64,000 bases of DNA. It comes from Leuctra nigra. Its lineage: Eukaryota; Arthropoda; Insecta; Plecoptera; Leuctridae. How positions within the stretch are numbered: position 1 is the first letter of the stretch; every line of letters starts with the position of its first letter. Below, in pieces: positions 22,901-33,663 of the stretch. The stretch is taken from contig OW203762.1 in assembly GCA_934045905.1 (NCBI GenBank), positions 12,119,647-12,183,646 of the forward strand, read 5' to 3'. The notes under the pieces are model-generated. The model had not been told where the DNA came from. It worked only from the letters and a program-made list of their open reading frames with translations, and ran no database searches. The position numbers and the translations under genes were made by a program.

Positions 22901-25900
22901 TCTCCCAGCCGAATAACAATTCTCTTAGCATTTTTTTAATATCAGTTGTCACTTTACTAAATTTGAAATTTCCGATATATTGTGGTCTGCAATATGTGAA
23001 CAAAAGTTGTACGATGATTTTGGACAAAATACGTAAAAAAAAAAATCAAAAATTTACCAGTAATTCTGCAAGATACTGTGACTTTTCAATAATTAATAAA
23101 TGCGATTGGTCTAAATAACTGCATTCTAATTCTGCAGGAGGAAAGTGGGAACCGGTCGAACTAAAGATTGCGGATAGAATAAAATATATCACCATTCCGA
23201 AGTCCGCTCATCAAACCAATGACCTAATCTTATGCAGATGACCTACTTTCCAGAGCTATTATAGTCAATGTGTCCGTTTACTCCATTTTTTAACAAGATG
23301 TGAAATTACACGAATAAAAATATGAATTATTACTGCAATATGTTATAACAGTTCATTCTATGACATGTATCATATTGTATAAGCAATTGTAACATTAAAA
23401 ATATCAGACGACCCCCCCCCCCCCTCACAGAGAGAAAACTAGATCTAAAAATAAATTGCAACTTTTTAAAAATGATTTTAATAACCAACATCGACTTCAT
23501 CTTCGTCATCTTCGTCTCAACTTGTATAATGGTATACTTTTTACGTCGTTATTGAACTATTTAACCATGGTGTCCAGACATGGGCAGTATCTAGATACTT
23601 GTATCTTAAGATACGTATCTAAGATTTATTTGTATCTTGAATCTAGTATTTTAAATACATAAGCCAAATGTATCTGTATCTTGTATTTTAAATACCCATT
23701 TCTAATGCATTTTGTATCTTTTTTTTATGATTTAAAATATAGATACATTTACGCGATTAGAATTTCAAAGAGAGCAGACAAGCATCAAATAATACACGTT
23801 GCCGTGTTGAATAGACTAGGAAAACGCTCAGTGTAACGCGTTGATAAGCGAGCACGGGTACGTGCAAATTCTCGAACCGGAAATGCGTACACAACGCACA
23901 GAAAACATATACATCCATATGGAATTGATTATGATATCAACTTAAAAGTGTATGCTTTTCATCGAAACTTTAAAATAGCATCTAAGCACCTGGTTCATAA
24001 AGCAAATCAGAATCAATTTTCAATTGGCACTGGAAAACATTCATTTCGATACTTCATTACTGACAGATATTAAAAATGTAAATAACTTCATACGTTCTTA
24101 ACTGATTGGGATGAAATTTTGTAAAATAAGAGACAATATTGGTCTTAATGATCATGCAAAATATGAGTTTGATCAGAATTATCGAAGACCGTTTTCATTT
24201 TTCAGCCTATCAGGAGATATTTATTTAAATTTTAACCAATGAATCTGAGTAACGCGTTGATGAGCGAGCACGGATACGCGCAACACCTCGAACCGAAATT
24301 CTGTCTATCGAAAATGTCATTAAAAGCCAATAATTCTAAAATTTCGCCACAGATTTGTATAGAAATCTCAAAACATTCCTAAAATATTGGTCCAAATAAC
24401 CATGCAAAGCTTTAAGTTGATCAATTGAACCTTTATGATTGAACTGTTCCGTGTTAATTTTCAAAAATCACAGGATCTCCTTCAAAAAATATACCTGAGA
24501 CCACTCATATGATATAAGTGTGTCTACACAATATCAGATCGACTGTTGAACGGTCATTATCAGTTTCATTTGCGTTTGAAAGTTTCTGCTCTAACTACCT
24601 TGCCTTGAACTGAAGAGTCGAAGTCGCCGTGAATTTGACAGCCAACACGCTAATAGTCCGTAAAATGTCAATAACGTTTGGATTTAAACACAGATTAGTA
24701 TGAAAATTGTCAAAAATGCAGATAATGTTGGACCCAACCATCATGCGAAGTTATAAGTTGATCGTTCAATCGGTTATAGTTTAAATTTCTAAAAACACAG
24801 GAAAGATGGTTTTAAATTTTAACCAATGGGAGGATTTGGCTGAAACTTTGTTTGATTGGGTACAATGTTGGGGGTAATGACTTGTCAAAATTTCAATTTG
24901 ATCAAAACAACCAATCGAAAGTTAATTTTTTTTAAATTTGAACCAATCAATGGATTTCAAAAAAATTAGGGTCTGCAACAATCAGAAATGTTACGTACAT
25001 GTGTGCAAAATTTCAGCTCGATCGAAGAAAAACTCTGACCTGTATATCGTCAGTAACAGAAAAAAAAAAACAAAAAAAAAAAAAAAACAGAGGTCCGTGC
25101 CAAAAGAGCCAAATGGAGACGCTCGCTTCGCTCGCTCAATCAAGAAAATGATAAGTATGTAGGTATGTTTTTTTACAAATAGAACACATTTAAATTTAAT
25201 TTCGAAAGTAAGTCCCCTACATGTTTTACTGTTGGATGATAATATGTATGAAAATATAAAAATTATCTTTAAATGTATCTTTTGGAGTATCTAAAGATAC
25301 TATTGTGTATCTTGTATTTTAAATACATATCTAAAATGTATCTTGTATCTTGTATTTTAGATACCCAAATTAAAAGTAGTATCTTGTATTCCAAATAATT
25401 GAAACAGAGTATTTTGCCCATGTCTGATGGTGCCGCGTGCAGAGGTATTGCAAGTTTCTTCAAACTGTTTAGAAAAAATGTGTAATAATATGTAATTATT
25501 TCAGTAATTCTATTTATTAAAGTAGACTCGAAAGTATTCTTTAACGTTGTTGAGCACGTAATCTGCAATCGTGCAACAATGAATTAAGTTACCCACATCA
25601 CATAATCTTGCAAAACACTGCCAAGCCTAATCTAATTTTTAAATATTCGCATTGTAGAGTTGTAATATCGTTATGCGATGCCTCGAACTTATAACATCGA
25701 ACTGAACACTTGTTCATCAAATTAAATGAGAAGCTCACAAAAACCAATACAAACAATAAACATACAAACAAACAAACAAACAAACAAACAACTAAACAAA
25801 CAAGCCTACTATAAATCATATTTGACTAGCAAATTGGTGGGAGAATTTATGCTTTAACAAATCCTGTTGAAAATCAATGGAATTATAATTTTATTACTTG

Positions 25901-26856
25901 TTTAGTTGTTAATTGACTTAGGGCCGCAGTCTTTCAATATTCTGCTAACTTTTAAACTGCTGAATAAGACTGCATTGTCATGGCAACAACCAATTGAAAG
26001 GCAGAGTTTTGTACTAACTAACAGTTAACAGCTAATTGAGTATTAGCTGCAGTGTATTGAAAGACCGGCCCTACCTAAAACAAGTAAGTAACTTAACAGA
26101 GTCATTCTAGGAATGTTATTGTTTGTTGCTATAACAATACATACCTAATCAACCGTTTAAAAGTTAGCAGAGTAATGAGTATTGAAAGACTTACCCTTAA
26201 TCCTGCACTTGCCGAAGTTAACTTGGAATGTTCTCATAGACGGACAGATTTGGCTAAAAAGAAAACGCTCAGAACTTGTATGCTAGAGATGCTAGATTCG
26301 AGTCCAGCTATACCGATCTTTCTTACTGAGGTTTTTTCGTGGTTTTCCTAACTCGAGAGCCGAAAAATGTGAAATGTTCCTACAAATAGGCCACGACCGC
26401 CTTCTTCCAGCCATCAATCCTTACATATTTTTCCTCATCATATCCCAATCATCATCATATCATAATCATTCATCGTCCATCGACACCCAAAACAGTGCGA
26501 CAATAAAATAAATGAACCACTTTCTCCGGATTTCAGGACTATTGCTGGCGGCGTCAACGACAACCCCCTACATGTGGAAGGACGACATCTACATCACCGG
26601 CGTCCTCGCAGAGGCGGCGGGCGTCGAACGCTCGACCATCGGCCACCTCTACAGTCGCAATGAGAAGAACATCATGTGCTGCCACAACGACGAAGTGATT
26701 TATGAGTGTGAGAAGTTGGTAGGCCTGGTGTCTGGACATGGACAAGATGGCGACTACAGTCTCATGCAGAGGGTCATGGAGCATGCGCGTTGGTGTCATT
26801 ACACGAAGAAGTGTGTCAAACTGTCCATGGAGGTGATGGTAGAATGTGTCAAGTAG
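19906..26856 (+). CDS. Beta-1,3-galactosyltransferase-like glycosyltransferase (GT31)
   Basis: Predicted Golgi type II enzyme that adds galactose (or a related sugar) in beta-1,3 linkage. Exons: 19906-20399, 22343 (or 22460 or 22577)-22812, 26537-26856; phases agree. With one copy of the duplicated exon start the protein is 349 residues; with all three, 427. A hydrophobic signal anchor spans residues about 20-42 (AVLIIAIAIYTYASIAFLP). GT31 landmarks: RDAIRRAYP, VFLLAR, GDVVLVDMIEDYRNLTYKN, the metal-binding KMDDDI, NYPVYALGMLYIF, and KDDIYITGVLA in place of the usual EDV.G. The acceptor sugar cannot be told. The stop codon falls in the first unit of a 14-bp repeat. AATAAA at 27099 is a candidate poly(A) signal. 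Confidence 0.88.
20456..20880 (+). repeat. GC-rich dispersed repeat family G
   Basis: Fullest copy: the GGCGCGTCAACGACGAGG start through TCCGGCATGGGTAACCC, GAGCATATGCTCGCCGGCG and CACCACCGCGATAAGG. It lies in intron 1 of the galactosyltransferase gene about 50 bases after the donor. Confidence 0.8.
21640..22205 (-). pseudogene. LINE 3' fragment
   Basis: Minus frame (stop near 21869) reads IATYKSFIRPLFEFSAVLTP, then SLERISIRRLSRLPPW, the thumb-region pattern (YKS.IRP..E, LERI..R..R) of Jockey/CR1-type reverse transcriptases. The 3' side ends in GATACATAGAT-type repeats at about 21780-21860. It lies in intron 1 of the galactosyltransferase, immediately before the triplicated exon. Confidence 0.6.
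22343..22693 (+). other. Triplicated 117-bp exon start carrying the DDD motif
   Basis: Three tandem copies (starting 22343, 22460 and 22577) each consist of 97 bases of exon coding YMIKMDDDILMDLYRLVDLI and NSTEQDKIL, plus about 20 bases of intron end with a TTGCAG acceptor. The unit is 39 codons and open throughout (the intron part reads LHVSCCR), so splicing to any of the three acceptors stays in frame. The copies differ by a few mostly silent changes and one K-to-N change, so they are not a simple assembly echo. Only the third continues into the rest of the exon. Confidence 0.9.
23575..25426. mobile_element. Non-autonomous hAT element hosting an H1 repeat
   Basis: Termini CAGACATGGGCA and TGCCCATGTCTG; flanks ATGGTGTC (23567-23574) and ATGGTGCC (25427-25434) match at 7 of 8 bases. 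Subterminal TATCTAGATA and TGTATCTTGTATTTTAAATA repeats occur at both ends. An H1 repeat fills the centre. It lies in intron 2 of the galactosyltransferase. Confidence 0.85.
23816..25139 (-). mobile_element. Helitron-like repeat, family H1
   Basis: In the element's own direction (minus) it starts TTGAGCGAGCGAAGCGAGCG and ends with CAACGCG...GCGTTTTCCTAG. It contains the shared internal phrases CAATTTGAAATTTTGACAAG and CCAATCCTCC-like segments. It is nested inside the hAT element 23575-25426. The base after CTAG is T, as in the other copies. Confidence 0.6.
25921..26071. mobile_element. Small MITE with TA duplication
   Basis: Ends GGGCCGCAGTCTTTCAATA and TGTATTGAAAGACCGGCCC are near-complementary and TA flanks both sides. 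A third TATTGAAAGAC at about 26180 suggests a second partial copy. Lies in intron 2 of the galactosyltransferase. Confidence 0.55.
26280..26510 (+). repeat. tRNA-derived SINE family A, degenerate copy next to a splice acceptor
   Basis: Contains a B-box-like GATTCGAGTCC, then GAGGTTTTTTCGTGGTTTTCC, the GGCCACGACCGCC block and the CAATCATCATCAT run, ending in ACAGTGCGACAATAAAA. It finishes about 30 bases before the acceptor of the last galactosyltransferase exon. Confidence 0.7.
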
Positions 26857-27090
26857 AATAAGTCAAATATAATGTGTCAGTAGAATGTGTCAAGCAGAAT
26901 GTGTCAAATAGAATGGGTCAAGTTGAATGTGTCAAGTAGAATGTGTCAAGCAGAATGAGTCAAATAGAATGTGTCAAGCAGAACGTGTCAAGTAAAATGT
27001 GTCAAATATAATGTGTCAAGCAGAATGTGTCAAATAGAATGTGTGCAGTAGAATGGGTCAAGTAGAATGTGTGAAATAGAATTAGTCAAA
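26839..27090 (+). repeat. 14-bp minisatellite at the galactosyltransferase stop codon
   Basis: About 16 imperfect units of GAATGTGTCAAGTA. The first units are coding (VECVK) and supply the TAG stop, and the rest would be 3' UTR. Related GTCAAATAGAAT runs occur at 32765-32810 and 40300-40370. Confidence 0.8.
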
Positions 27091-27179
27091 TTATAGTTAA
27101 TAAATTATTAGTCTAATATCTTGTTTATTCATTCTAGTACCAGCTTGGAGTAAATCTAGTAAATCTCTGACTCAATAAC

Positions 27180-27276
27180 AAATCATTCGGCAAATTCTGT
27201 GTGAGATTTGCTGCTAATGTTGAGTGAGTGTGAGTGTACAGTACGACTTGGCTGGGTGGAGTGACCGCTCCACTAG
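27180..27276 (+). mobile_element. Helitron-like family H2, 3' end fragment
   Basis: Only the terminal part is clear: GTACGACTTGGCTGGGTGGA, then the near-palindrome GGAGTGACCGCTCC and ACTAG. As in the other two copies the next bases are AT. Confidence 0.5.
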
Positions 27277-27696
27277 ATTCAATAAAATGTTTAAAAACAA
27301 ACATACCATCAACGTAATAAGTTGAAATTCGTAATCATTTATTGGCATGTGCCGCAGCCGCATGCATCGATGCAAACAATGATTGGACCAAATGTCTTCA
27401 TCAACGTCTCAGTCTGTGGCCGACTCTAATAAGCAACAGGGACGACGCTAAGGGGGGGCCTGGGGAGGCCACGGCCCCCCCAAACATTCACGCGGCCCCC
27501 CCTTGTGCCCCCCCAAACCAAATGTGGGAAAATAAATATCTTGAAAGTCTATACTTTTCTTCAATTTTTTGCACTGTTCAAATTATCAAATAAAACATCA
27601 GCTGACATTTTTTTTTTGCAAATAGGCGACTTTCGTATGCCAGACATAACGAAGTTACTAAGAAGTATAGCAGGGTTGACAAAAATTGGATAAGAT

Positions 27697-27927
27697 ATGG
27701 AGCTCAAAAATAAGGAAAGATCTTGCAATGGAGACAGTTTCAAATTAGGAAAGGAGAGATTGAAATGGTTTGGTCGATTGAAAGGGACGGGACAAAAGAG
27801 GATACCGAGAAGAAAGGCAGATAGAGCAGCAATGGGAGGGAATAGAAAGGCAGGGAGACCGCGAACGAAGTGGATGAGTGGAGTGAAGTTGGCTGTGGAA
27901 AAAGTGGAGAGACTTGGGAAATGGTAA
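27697..27927 (+). pseudogene. LINE C-terminal fragment
   Basis: Open frame reading LKWFGRLKGTGQKRIPRRK and AGRPRTKWMSGVK, the basic WFG...GRPR.RW tail of non-LTR reverse transcriptases. The catalytic part is absent. Inside the hAT 27437-29921. Confidence 0.65.
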
Positions 27928-28012
27928 GGGACGAAAAATGGTGAGAGGACAGTTCATACAAATTAGTGTAGGGATAATTTGTTGAAGGCTTCAGTTTTTT
28001 AATTACCCTCAC

Positions 28013-29810
28013 CAGGCGCGTAGGAAGGGGCGGGGGGGGGGGGGGGGAATGGGGGGAGGATCCCCCCTCTGATTCAATACTCCTCCCTATGTACTTATAT
28101 TATATTTATGTGTAAAGAAAAAAATCAGTTATTCCTAATCGTTTAGCCTTATCCGCGCGTGATTTGTCATATATGAGACAGTCCGGCTTATTCCTTTTGA
28201 TAGAGTAAATAGACCTAAGTTGATGGAAGTTCTGAGGCGTCGAGGGTTTCCGGAACATCTGGTCAAAGTAACTGAAAGTCTATATACCAACACAAAAATA
28301 GAAATAAGGACGGATGACAGGGTTTCAAAGACAACTACAGTAAATAGAGGAGTACGGCAAGGTTGCAGTCTTTCACCTAGTCTTTTTAACATTTATATCG
28401 ACGACATTCTTAGAGAATGGAAACTAATCAATAATGGAGGCATTAGGTTAGGACAAGAGCACACAATTAATTCATTGTTGTTCGCTGATGATCTTATAAT
28501 AATGGAGCAAGATGAGGATGGACTGCAAAGAGCTATATTTACATTGGTACAGCTTGGCCGCCGTTATAATTTGAAATTATCCACAGGGAAAACGAAAATC
28601 ATGGCATTCAAGGGAAAATTCCCGGTAAGATCGAAAATTGTAATTGACAATCAGTCTATTGAGCAAGTCTCTCACTTCAAATATTTGGGCTGTGACATAA
28701 CATGCTTTTGAGGAGGACATTACTCAGAAGCTGCACAAGTTTCAGTCTATATGTGGGACTATTCGACGAAATTTAAAAAACAAGACAAGGAAGGATACCC
28801 AAATACGATTGTATAAGGTAATGGCGGTGCCAGCATTACTTTACGGAAGTGAATCGTGGGTCGACAAGACTCGGGATAAGAGTCGCATCCAAGCTGCCGA
28901 GATGAAATTCTTAAGGTCGGTGAAGGGATGCACGGGGTTGGATTGTGTAAGGAATGAAGAAATAAGGCAAGAGCTTCATGTTGAGAGTGTTAATTACACG
29001 ATGGTGAAGTACAGAAACAAATGGATTGAACATCTATCCAGAATGCCTCCAGATAGGATCCCCCGGCGTGCCTACCATTACCGACCTCATGGAAGAAGAG
29101 ATGTTGGCCGTCCACGGAAGAGGTGGAAGAACCCTTAGATGCCGGAACAGGCTAGAAGCCTACTCCTTGATGGGAAGAAGAAGAAGAAGAAGAAGAAGAG
29201 AAAAAAATGTGCTTAAAAAGTGTTAAAATCGCATAGAAATGCACCAAATTGATGTCTGAAATTCAAAAAATTTCCGGGGCTGTGCTCGCCGGACGCGAGA
29301 ATTGAATTGCAGTTAAGTTCGTAAATGGGGTTAAAAATTAACCAATGAGAAACGAGTGCAGTCGACCGCTATCATACTTAATTGAATGTAAAATGCTTCC
29401 ACACCTCTAGGTCACTTATTTCGCTTTTGCTTAACTCCATTTCAATTATTTAAATATACATTATCTTCATGTAACATCAATTGAAAGAAAATTGAAAAAG
29501 AAGGCAATGACATTTCATTATTCAAATTAAACAGCTGAGCAAAGACAATGACATTTCATAACAGCTTTTCAGCTCAGCAAGATCGACGTCATGATTGCGA
29601 GTGACGTTTTACCACCCTTACTCCTTAGCTGAAAAATAACTCCATATACGAACTTAACTGCAATTCAATTCTCGCGCCCCGGACCTGCATTTTACTGGGG
29701 AGCCCTCTCCCCAGACCCCCATTGTCTTCGTAGACACTAGCATCTCCAGCTCAAGTTATTTTACAATATTATTCCCCCCCCCCCTTGCAAATTTAGTTCC
29801 TACGCGCCTG
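28013..29810. mobile_element. Inner TIR element, probably hAT, carrying a LINE
   Basis: Inverted termini CAGGCGCGTAGGAA and TTCCTACGCGCCTG. The flanking octamers ACCCTCAC and ATCCCCAC agree at 6 of 8 positions, as for an old 8-bp duplication. G and C homopolymers sit just inside the two ends. A broken LINE reverse transcriptase lies in the middle. Confidence 0.65.
28180..29225 (+). pseudogene. Broken non-LTR retrotransposon (LINE) reverse transcriptase
   Basis: Carries reverse transcriptase motifs RGVRQGCSLSPSLFNIYIDD and LLFADDLII, then YLGCDIT. The frame breaks near 28708 and resumes from about 28809 with PALLYGSESW, the MKFLRSVKG block and the VGRPRKRW C-terminal motif, followed by a GAAGAA microsatellite tail near 29180. 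The endonuclease half is missing, so the copy is 5' truncated and frameshifted. The C-terminal wording resembles the arthropod endonuclease-reverse-transcriptase (RTE/Jockey-like) group; the clade is not certain. Nested in the TIR element 28013-29810. Confidence 0.85.
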
Positions 29811-29929
29811 ATCCCCACGCCACAATATGATAATATACATGTGAAAATACGTTTGCCCCCCTAAAAAAGTTCATTGCCCTACCTAGGCCCCCCCTGTATA
29901 AAAATCCTAGCGTCGTCCCTGATAAGCAA

Positions 29930-31015
29930 TTCTTATCAAGCAGAATTGCTTGATGTGAGTTGAACGTAATATTTTGAATAACTTGAAGTCTCTTCATCCA
30001 AAGAGCATTCCAAAGAGCATTCCTTCTGAGATCTGTGAACTAACAAAGTAAACAATTTAGTAAAGTGGATCTAAAAGAACATAACGTACATAACCCATAT
30101 AAAATGGAATGTCGTTCATGAACAACACATTTCCGAGCCCCATATCTAAGCTAATCATAGACCTAAATCATAGATGTCGCTAGACGCTTGTTTTTTAGTT
30201 TCCCCAGTCGCTCAACAGGTTGCGCTTATTGTATTTTTCGCTCACTACCTCGTTCATGTGTTTAGCCGTGATTTGTTGACGACCCCTGATTTCCACTCAC
30301 TCATCGGGCCCTCCGACGTTGCCTGTACCGCTGTGGTGTACATCAAACATACGAGTATCTTTGATCCAAGGCGACGTCTGGAACCTAACCTTTTTCTCCC
30401 TCGTTGAGTTTTGTTTAGTTTGAAATCTTACTGACCTGAAACTACTCAGGAGGGCCCCAGAGGGTGAATATAGCCTCGTCCTGCTTCGGTACGGCGACGG
30501 CCAGTTCCCCTCAACCTGTTTAAACAAATCATCTTAGCAGGGTGCAGCATCCTGAGTGTAGCCTGGGCTCGAACAAGTGCTATTGAGGAATCACTGATTC
30601 AGTCCCGATTATCTTTTTCAGTCTCGACGTACTCACGAGTAATGTTAAAATAATACATAATAAGGAACAGATTATCATTATCAATTATGCAGTGCACAAT
30701 ATAGTCATTGTATGGAAATATCGATTTTCTTACAAAATGATATCGAAATGAGTATGAGTGAGTATATGAGTATTGATTTATCAATAGTACAGTTTCTCAA
30801 ATGCAATCCCCCCGCCACCCGCACGCAAATATTTTAAATTGTATTTAATTTGAAAGTACAGTGGAGGATAGAAAATCACTAAAATAAAACACAAATTTGT
30901 CGGTTTTTGTTGGAGTTGGAAACATTAATAATGTATATAGTGAGATTTTAAATACAGTTAGAGATGTTAACGATTTTGCGAGACGATATAATCGAATTGT
31001 GGATTTAAGAGGCAA
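29930..31015. other. Intergenic, no feature recognised
   Basis: Between the nested hAT block and a foldback repeat. The open frames at 30174-30527 show no domain. A moderately GC-rich stretch at 30280-30520 is unexplained. Confidence 0.4.
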
Positions 31016-31366
31016 ACGGAAGCGAACGGGAATCGCACGGTTCGTCAGAGCGTTTTTTTTTTAATTTTGTCTTCCCACTGAATAATTTAAAAAAATCAGA
31101 TAGTAACGACCCATTACAGCTTATTAGACTAAATCATGCCGCAAACTGCAATTCTTTATGACCTCGGATGCGACCTCAAAGTGTTAAATACGATATTTTT
31201 AGTAAGAGGTCATAAAGAGGTCATAATGAACTCCAGTGTGCGGCATTATTTAGTCTATTGGGCTGTTATGGGTCGTTACTATCTGATATTTTTAAATTAT
31301 TTAGTGGGAAGACAAAATTTCGAAAAAACGCTCTGGACGAACCGTGCGATTCCCGTTCGCTTCCGT
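31016..31366. repeat. Foldback repeat, arms about 130 bases
   Basis: ACGGAAGCGAACGGGAATCG at the left is complementary to CGATTCCCGTTCGCTTCCGT at the right, and pairing continues inward to TAAATCATGCCGCA / TGCGGCATTATTTA. The loop repeats AGGTCATAAAGAGGTCATA. This explains the 127-codon open frame at 31136-31519. Confidence 0.75.
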
Positions 31367-31519
31367 CCTAACTTCATTTTCACAAAATGTGTAATTTCTG
31401 ATTTATTTAATAAAATGACGTGCATCCACCAATATTTTGGAAGAAATGCTATGGGCGGGGGGGGTGGGGTGGGGGGGGGGGAGTTGGATTTAAAAAAAAA
31501 CACAAATCAGGGCCTCTGA

Positions 31520-32760
31520 ATCAGAATTTCCTCCCTCATGCATCTAACAAATTCTATTGTGACACAAATCAAAACATCTACGATAGAAACCGTAATAATA
31601 TTAGAGGAGACCTATTATTTCGATAGCTAATACATATAAAAAGCATTGCAGTACATACTAAAAGGTTTTGATAAAATTTAAATAGGAATTTGTGAAGTTA
31701 CTCTGAAAAACGTATGGCCTTGATTGATCCTTGTTGTTAGGTAATTAGCTGTAGTCCAATATAGAAGGTAAATAACATTAAATTCTGGGCAGTTAACTGT
31801 TCCTATTTCCCAATTGGGAATGATGCCTCTCACATTTTCTCATTTAACCTCAGAACCCACCCCAAGATACAGCATCTATTTGTATGAAATGTTGCTTTGC
31901 CCGTGGTTCTGTTATGTCAAGGCCCTAACAGCGCGTGTTTTTTATTCACTGCAAATAGATTCACGACTTCTTGCAGTCCAAAAGAATCGAAAAAGTATGG
32001 TTTTCACATTTTTTATTTTTATTTAAATCTCTCTAAATAGTAAATACTGAACGGATTAGAATGAATTAAGGTGCATATTACTTCGCTTGAAATGATGTAC
32101 AGGAAAGGTCGAGTTTCATTGAAAATTGTGCTAAAATATGGCGATTCTATAGATTCTATCAATTCTATATTGATTCTAAAGCGAAACAACCAGCAGATAG
32201 CAGCACAATGCATTTTGTGGGAAAAAGCAAGTTAAGTAAGATTGGCTGGCTGTTTGTCAGTCAACTATCTATAGGTGGCGGTGACTTTCATTCGAATTTG
32301 AAAAATGGCGGTTTCAGTCTAATAACCACACCATTTCCTTGTTAATAATAGTCATCTACCCACACTGATGATTTCCAATGATTTTGGGTAACAATGGAAA
32401 TTTAAATGATTATTTACTAGGCGTGGAATTACTTTTGAACGACAGTTTTTAGCTACACAGGTGTGAACAGTCAGCTGCCAAGCTGTCAACAAAATCAGCT
32501 GAGTTGAATCCAAAGATACTGAAACCAAAGAATGTCAGAATAAAGATGAAACACTTTCCCACAAAACTCATGACGCTTACGGCGGACAACTTATCGTCCT
32601 ATCTTTGGCATGCCCTATTGCTAGCAGAATTGCAATATTGTATACAGCGTATTGCAAATCTCATTGCTAACGGCTTGCTTACCGCTTTGCAGTTAAAGCA
32701 GAGATTGGAACAAAGTTATAGAATCAGGCCTCGGGTAATCTGTCCTTTGCCATGCAAGCG
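31520..32760. other. Intergenic, one unassigned open frame
   Basis: AT-rich. The 87-codon frame at 32504-32767 has no domain I recognise and is followed by the same 14-bp repeat that follows the galactosyltransferase stop. It may be the fringe of a dispersed repeat and is not called a gene. Confidence 0.35.
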
Positions 32761-32764
32761 ATTT

Positions 32765-32945
32765 TAGAATGTGTCAAATAAAATTTGTCAAATAGAATGA
32801 GTCAAAAAATAGTTAATCGACAGTCAAATTTCTCTTATCTAATGTCATCTTAATATCCTCAATTATGTGCCACTGTTGAGTAAAATTGGCAAATCGTTGA
32901 GCTAATGAAATTTTTGTGAATTCTGTGTGGGATTTGCTGATTTAA
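32765..32945 (+). repeat. Second copy of the minisatellite and 3' flank
   Basis: GAATGTGTCAAATAAAATTT, GAATGAGTCAAA, AGTTAAT, then AATTCTGTGTGGGATTTGCTG, colinear with the sequence after the galactosyltransferase stop (to AATTCTGTGTGAGATTTGCTG near 27195). This points to a dispersed repeat or a duplicated 3' UTR. Confidence 0.55.
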
Positions 32946-32999
32946 ATTCACACACATCTCAAAATAACTCAAAACAATTAGGAAAGATAACCCTCACCA

Positions 33000-33340
33000 A
33001 TAATGGACTGCTACCTTGACGTTACAAGTTGGTCCCAACTAAGTGCAGTCAGGGTCGACCTAGTCCCATGCCCTCTCCAAATTCGCGGCCCCCTCAGGCC
33101 GGCCTCTCCTCTCGAGATGGTAATCGCCCTGAAATCGGGTCTCAACGGCCTCCCCCTCCCCCACACCCCCGGACTGTCCCATTCTGAACTTGTTTTCCCA
33201 CCAGTTTCAGACTCCTCTGGATCGGGCCCGTTAGTTCAACCTCTCCCCAAGTCCTCCAATTATGATCAACAAAGCTAAAAGTTAACATGAATGTGCGCAA
33301 TAAAACCTCGTCTTTGACGCGCCCGTTTAGTTAAACCATA
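33000..33340 (-). repeat. GC-rich dispersed repeat family G
   Basis: Inverted copy ending at the GCGTCAAAGACGAGG complement near 33325. It accounts for the 91-codon open frame at 33003-33278. Confidence 0.75.
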
Positions 33341-33663
33341 AGAATCAAATAATCTGAAGACCTAACTGACAAATTATTTTTTTGGTTGGCATGTTTTGCA
33401 TCTGTCTGTACCCCTCACATGCCTGTTGCACTCGCTCAACACTGACCTAAGAGAACGCGCATGATTTCCCAACTCTTGTTTTGCACTCACTGCGTACGAG
33501 GAATCCGAGCTGTTATCTCGCGACCTCGCTTTGACCTGCCCCTGCATAGGTCAGTAGCTCGGCTTGCAGCTGTACCGAATGATGACACATCTCTCGCAGT
33601 CATTCCAATTGGTCGTCACACTAACCCCCAGTCTCTCGGGCACATCGGCACGGCAGTGTCATC

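Larger units (their letters stand above)
27437..29921. mobile_element. hAT element with perfect 8-bp duplication, outer layer of a nest
   Basis: CAGGGACGACGCTA at the left and TAGCGTCGTCCCTG at the right, flanked by ATAAGCAA on both sides (27429-27436 and 29922-29929). Inside are a LINE C-terminal fragment (27697-27927) and a second TIR element (28013-29810). Confidence 0.85.

Noticed and set aside
30174..30527. Open frames in a GC-richer stretch
   Set aside because: No domain, no consistent splice sites and frames overlap on both strands.
31136..31519. 127-codon frame
   Set aside because: Runs through a foldback repeat and a G homopolymer; no domain.
32504..32767. 87-codon frame as a gene
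   Set aside because: No recognisable domain, no splice partner, and it abuts a dispersed repeat; kept only as a note.
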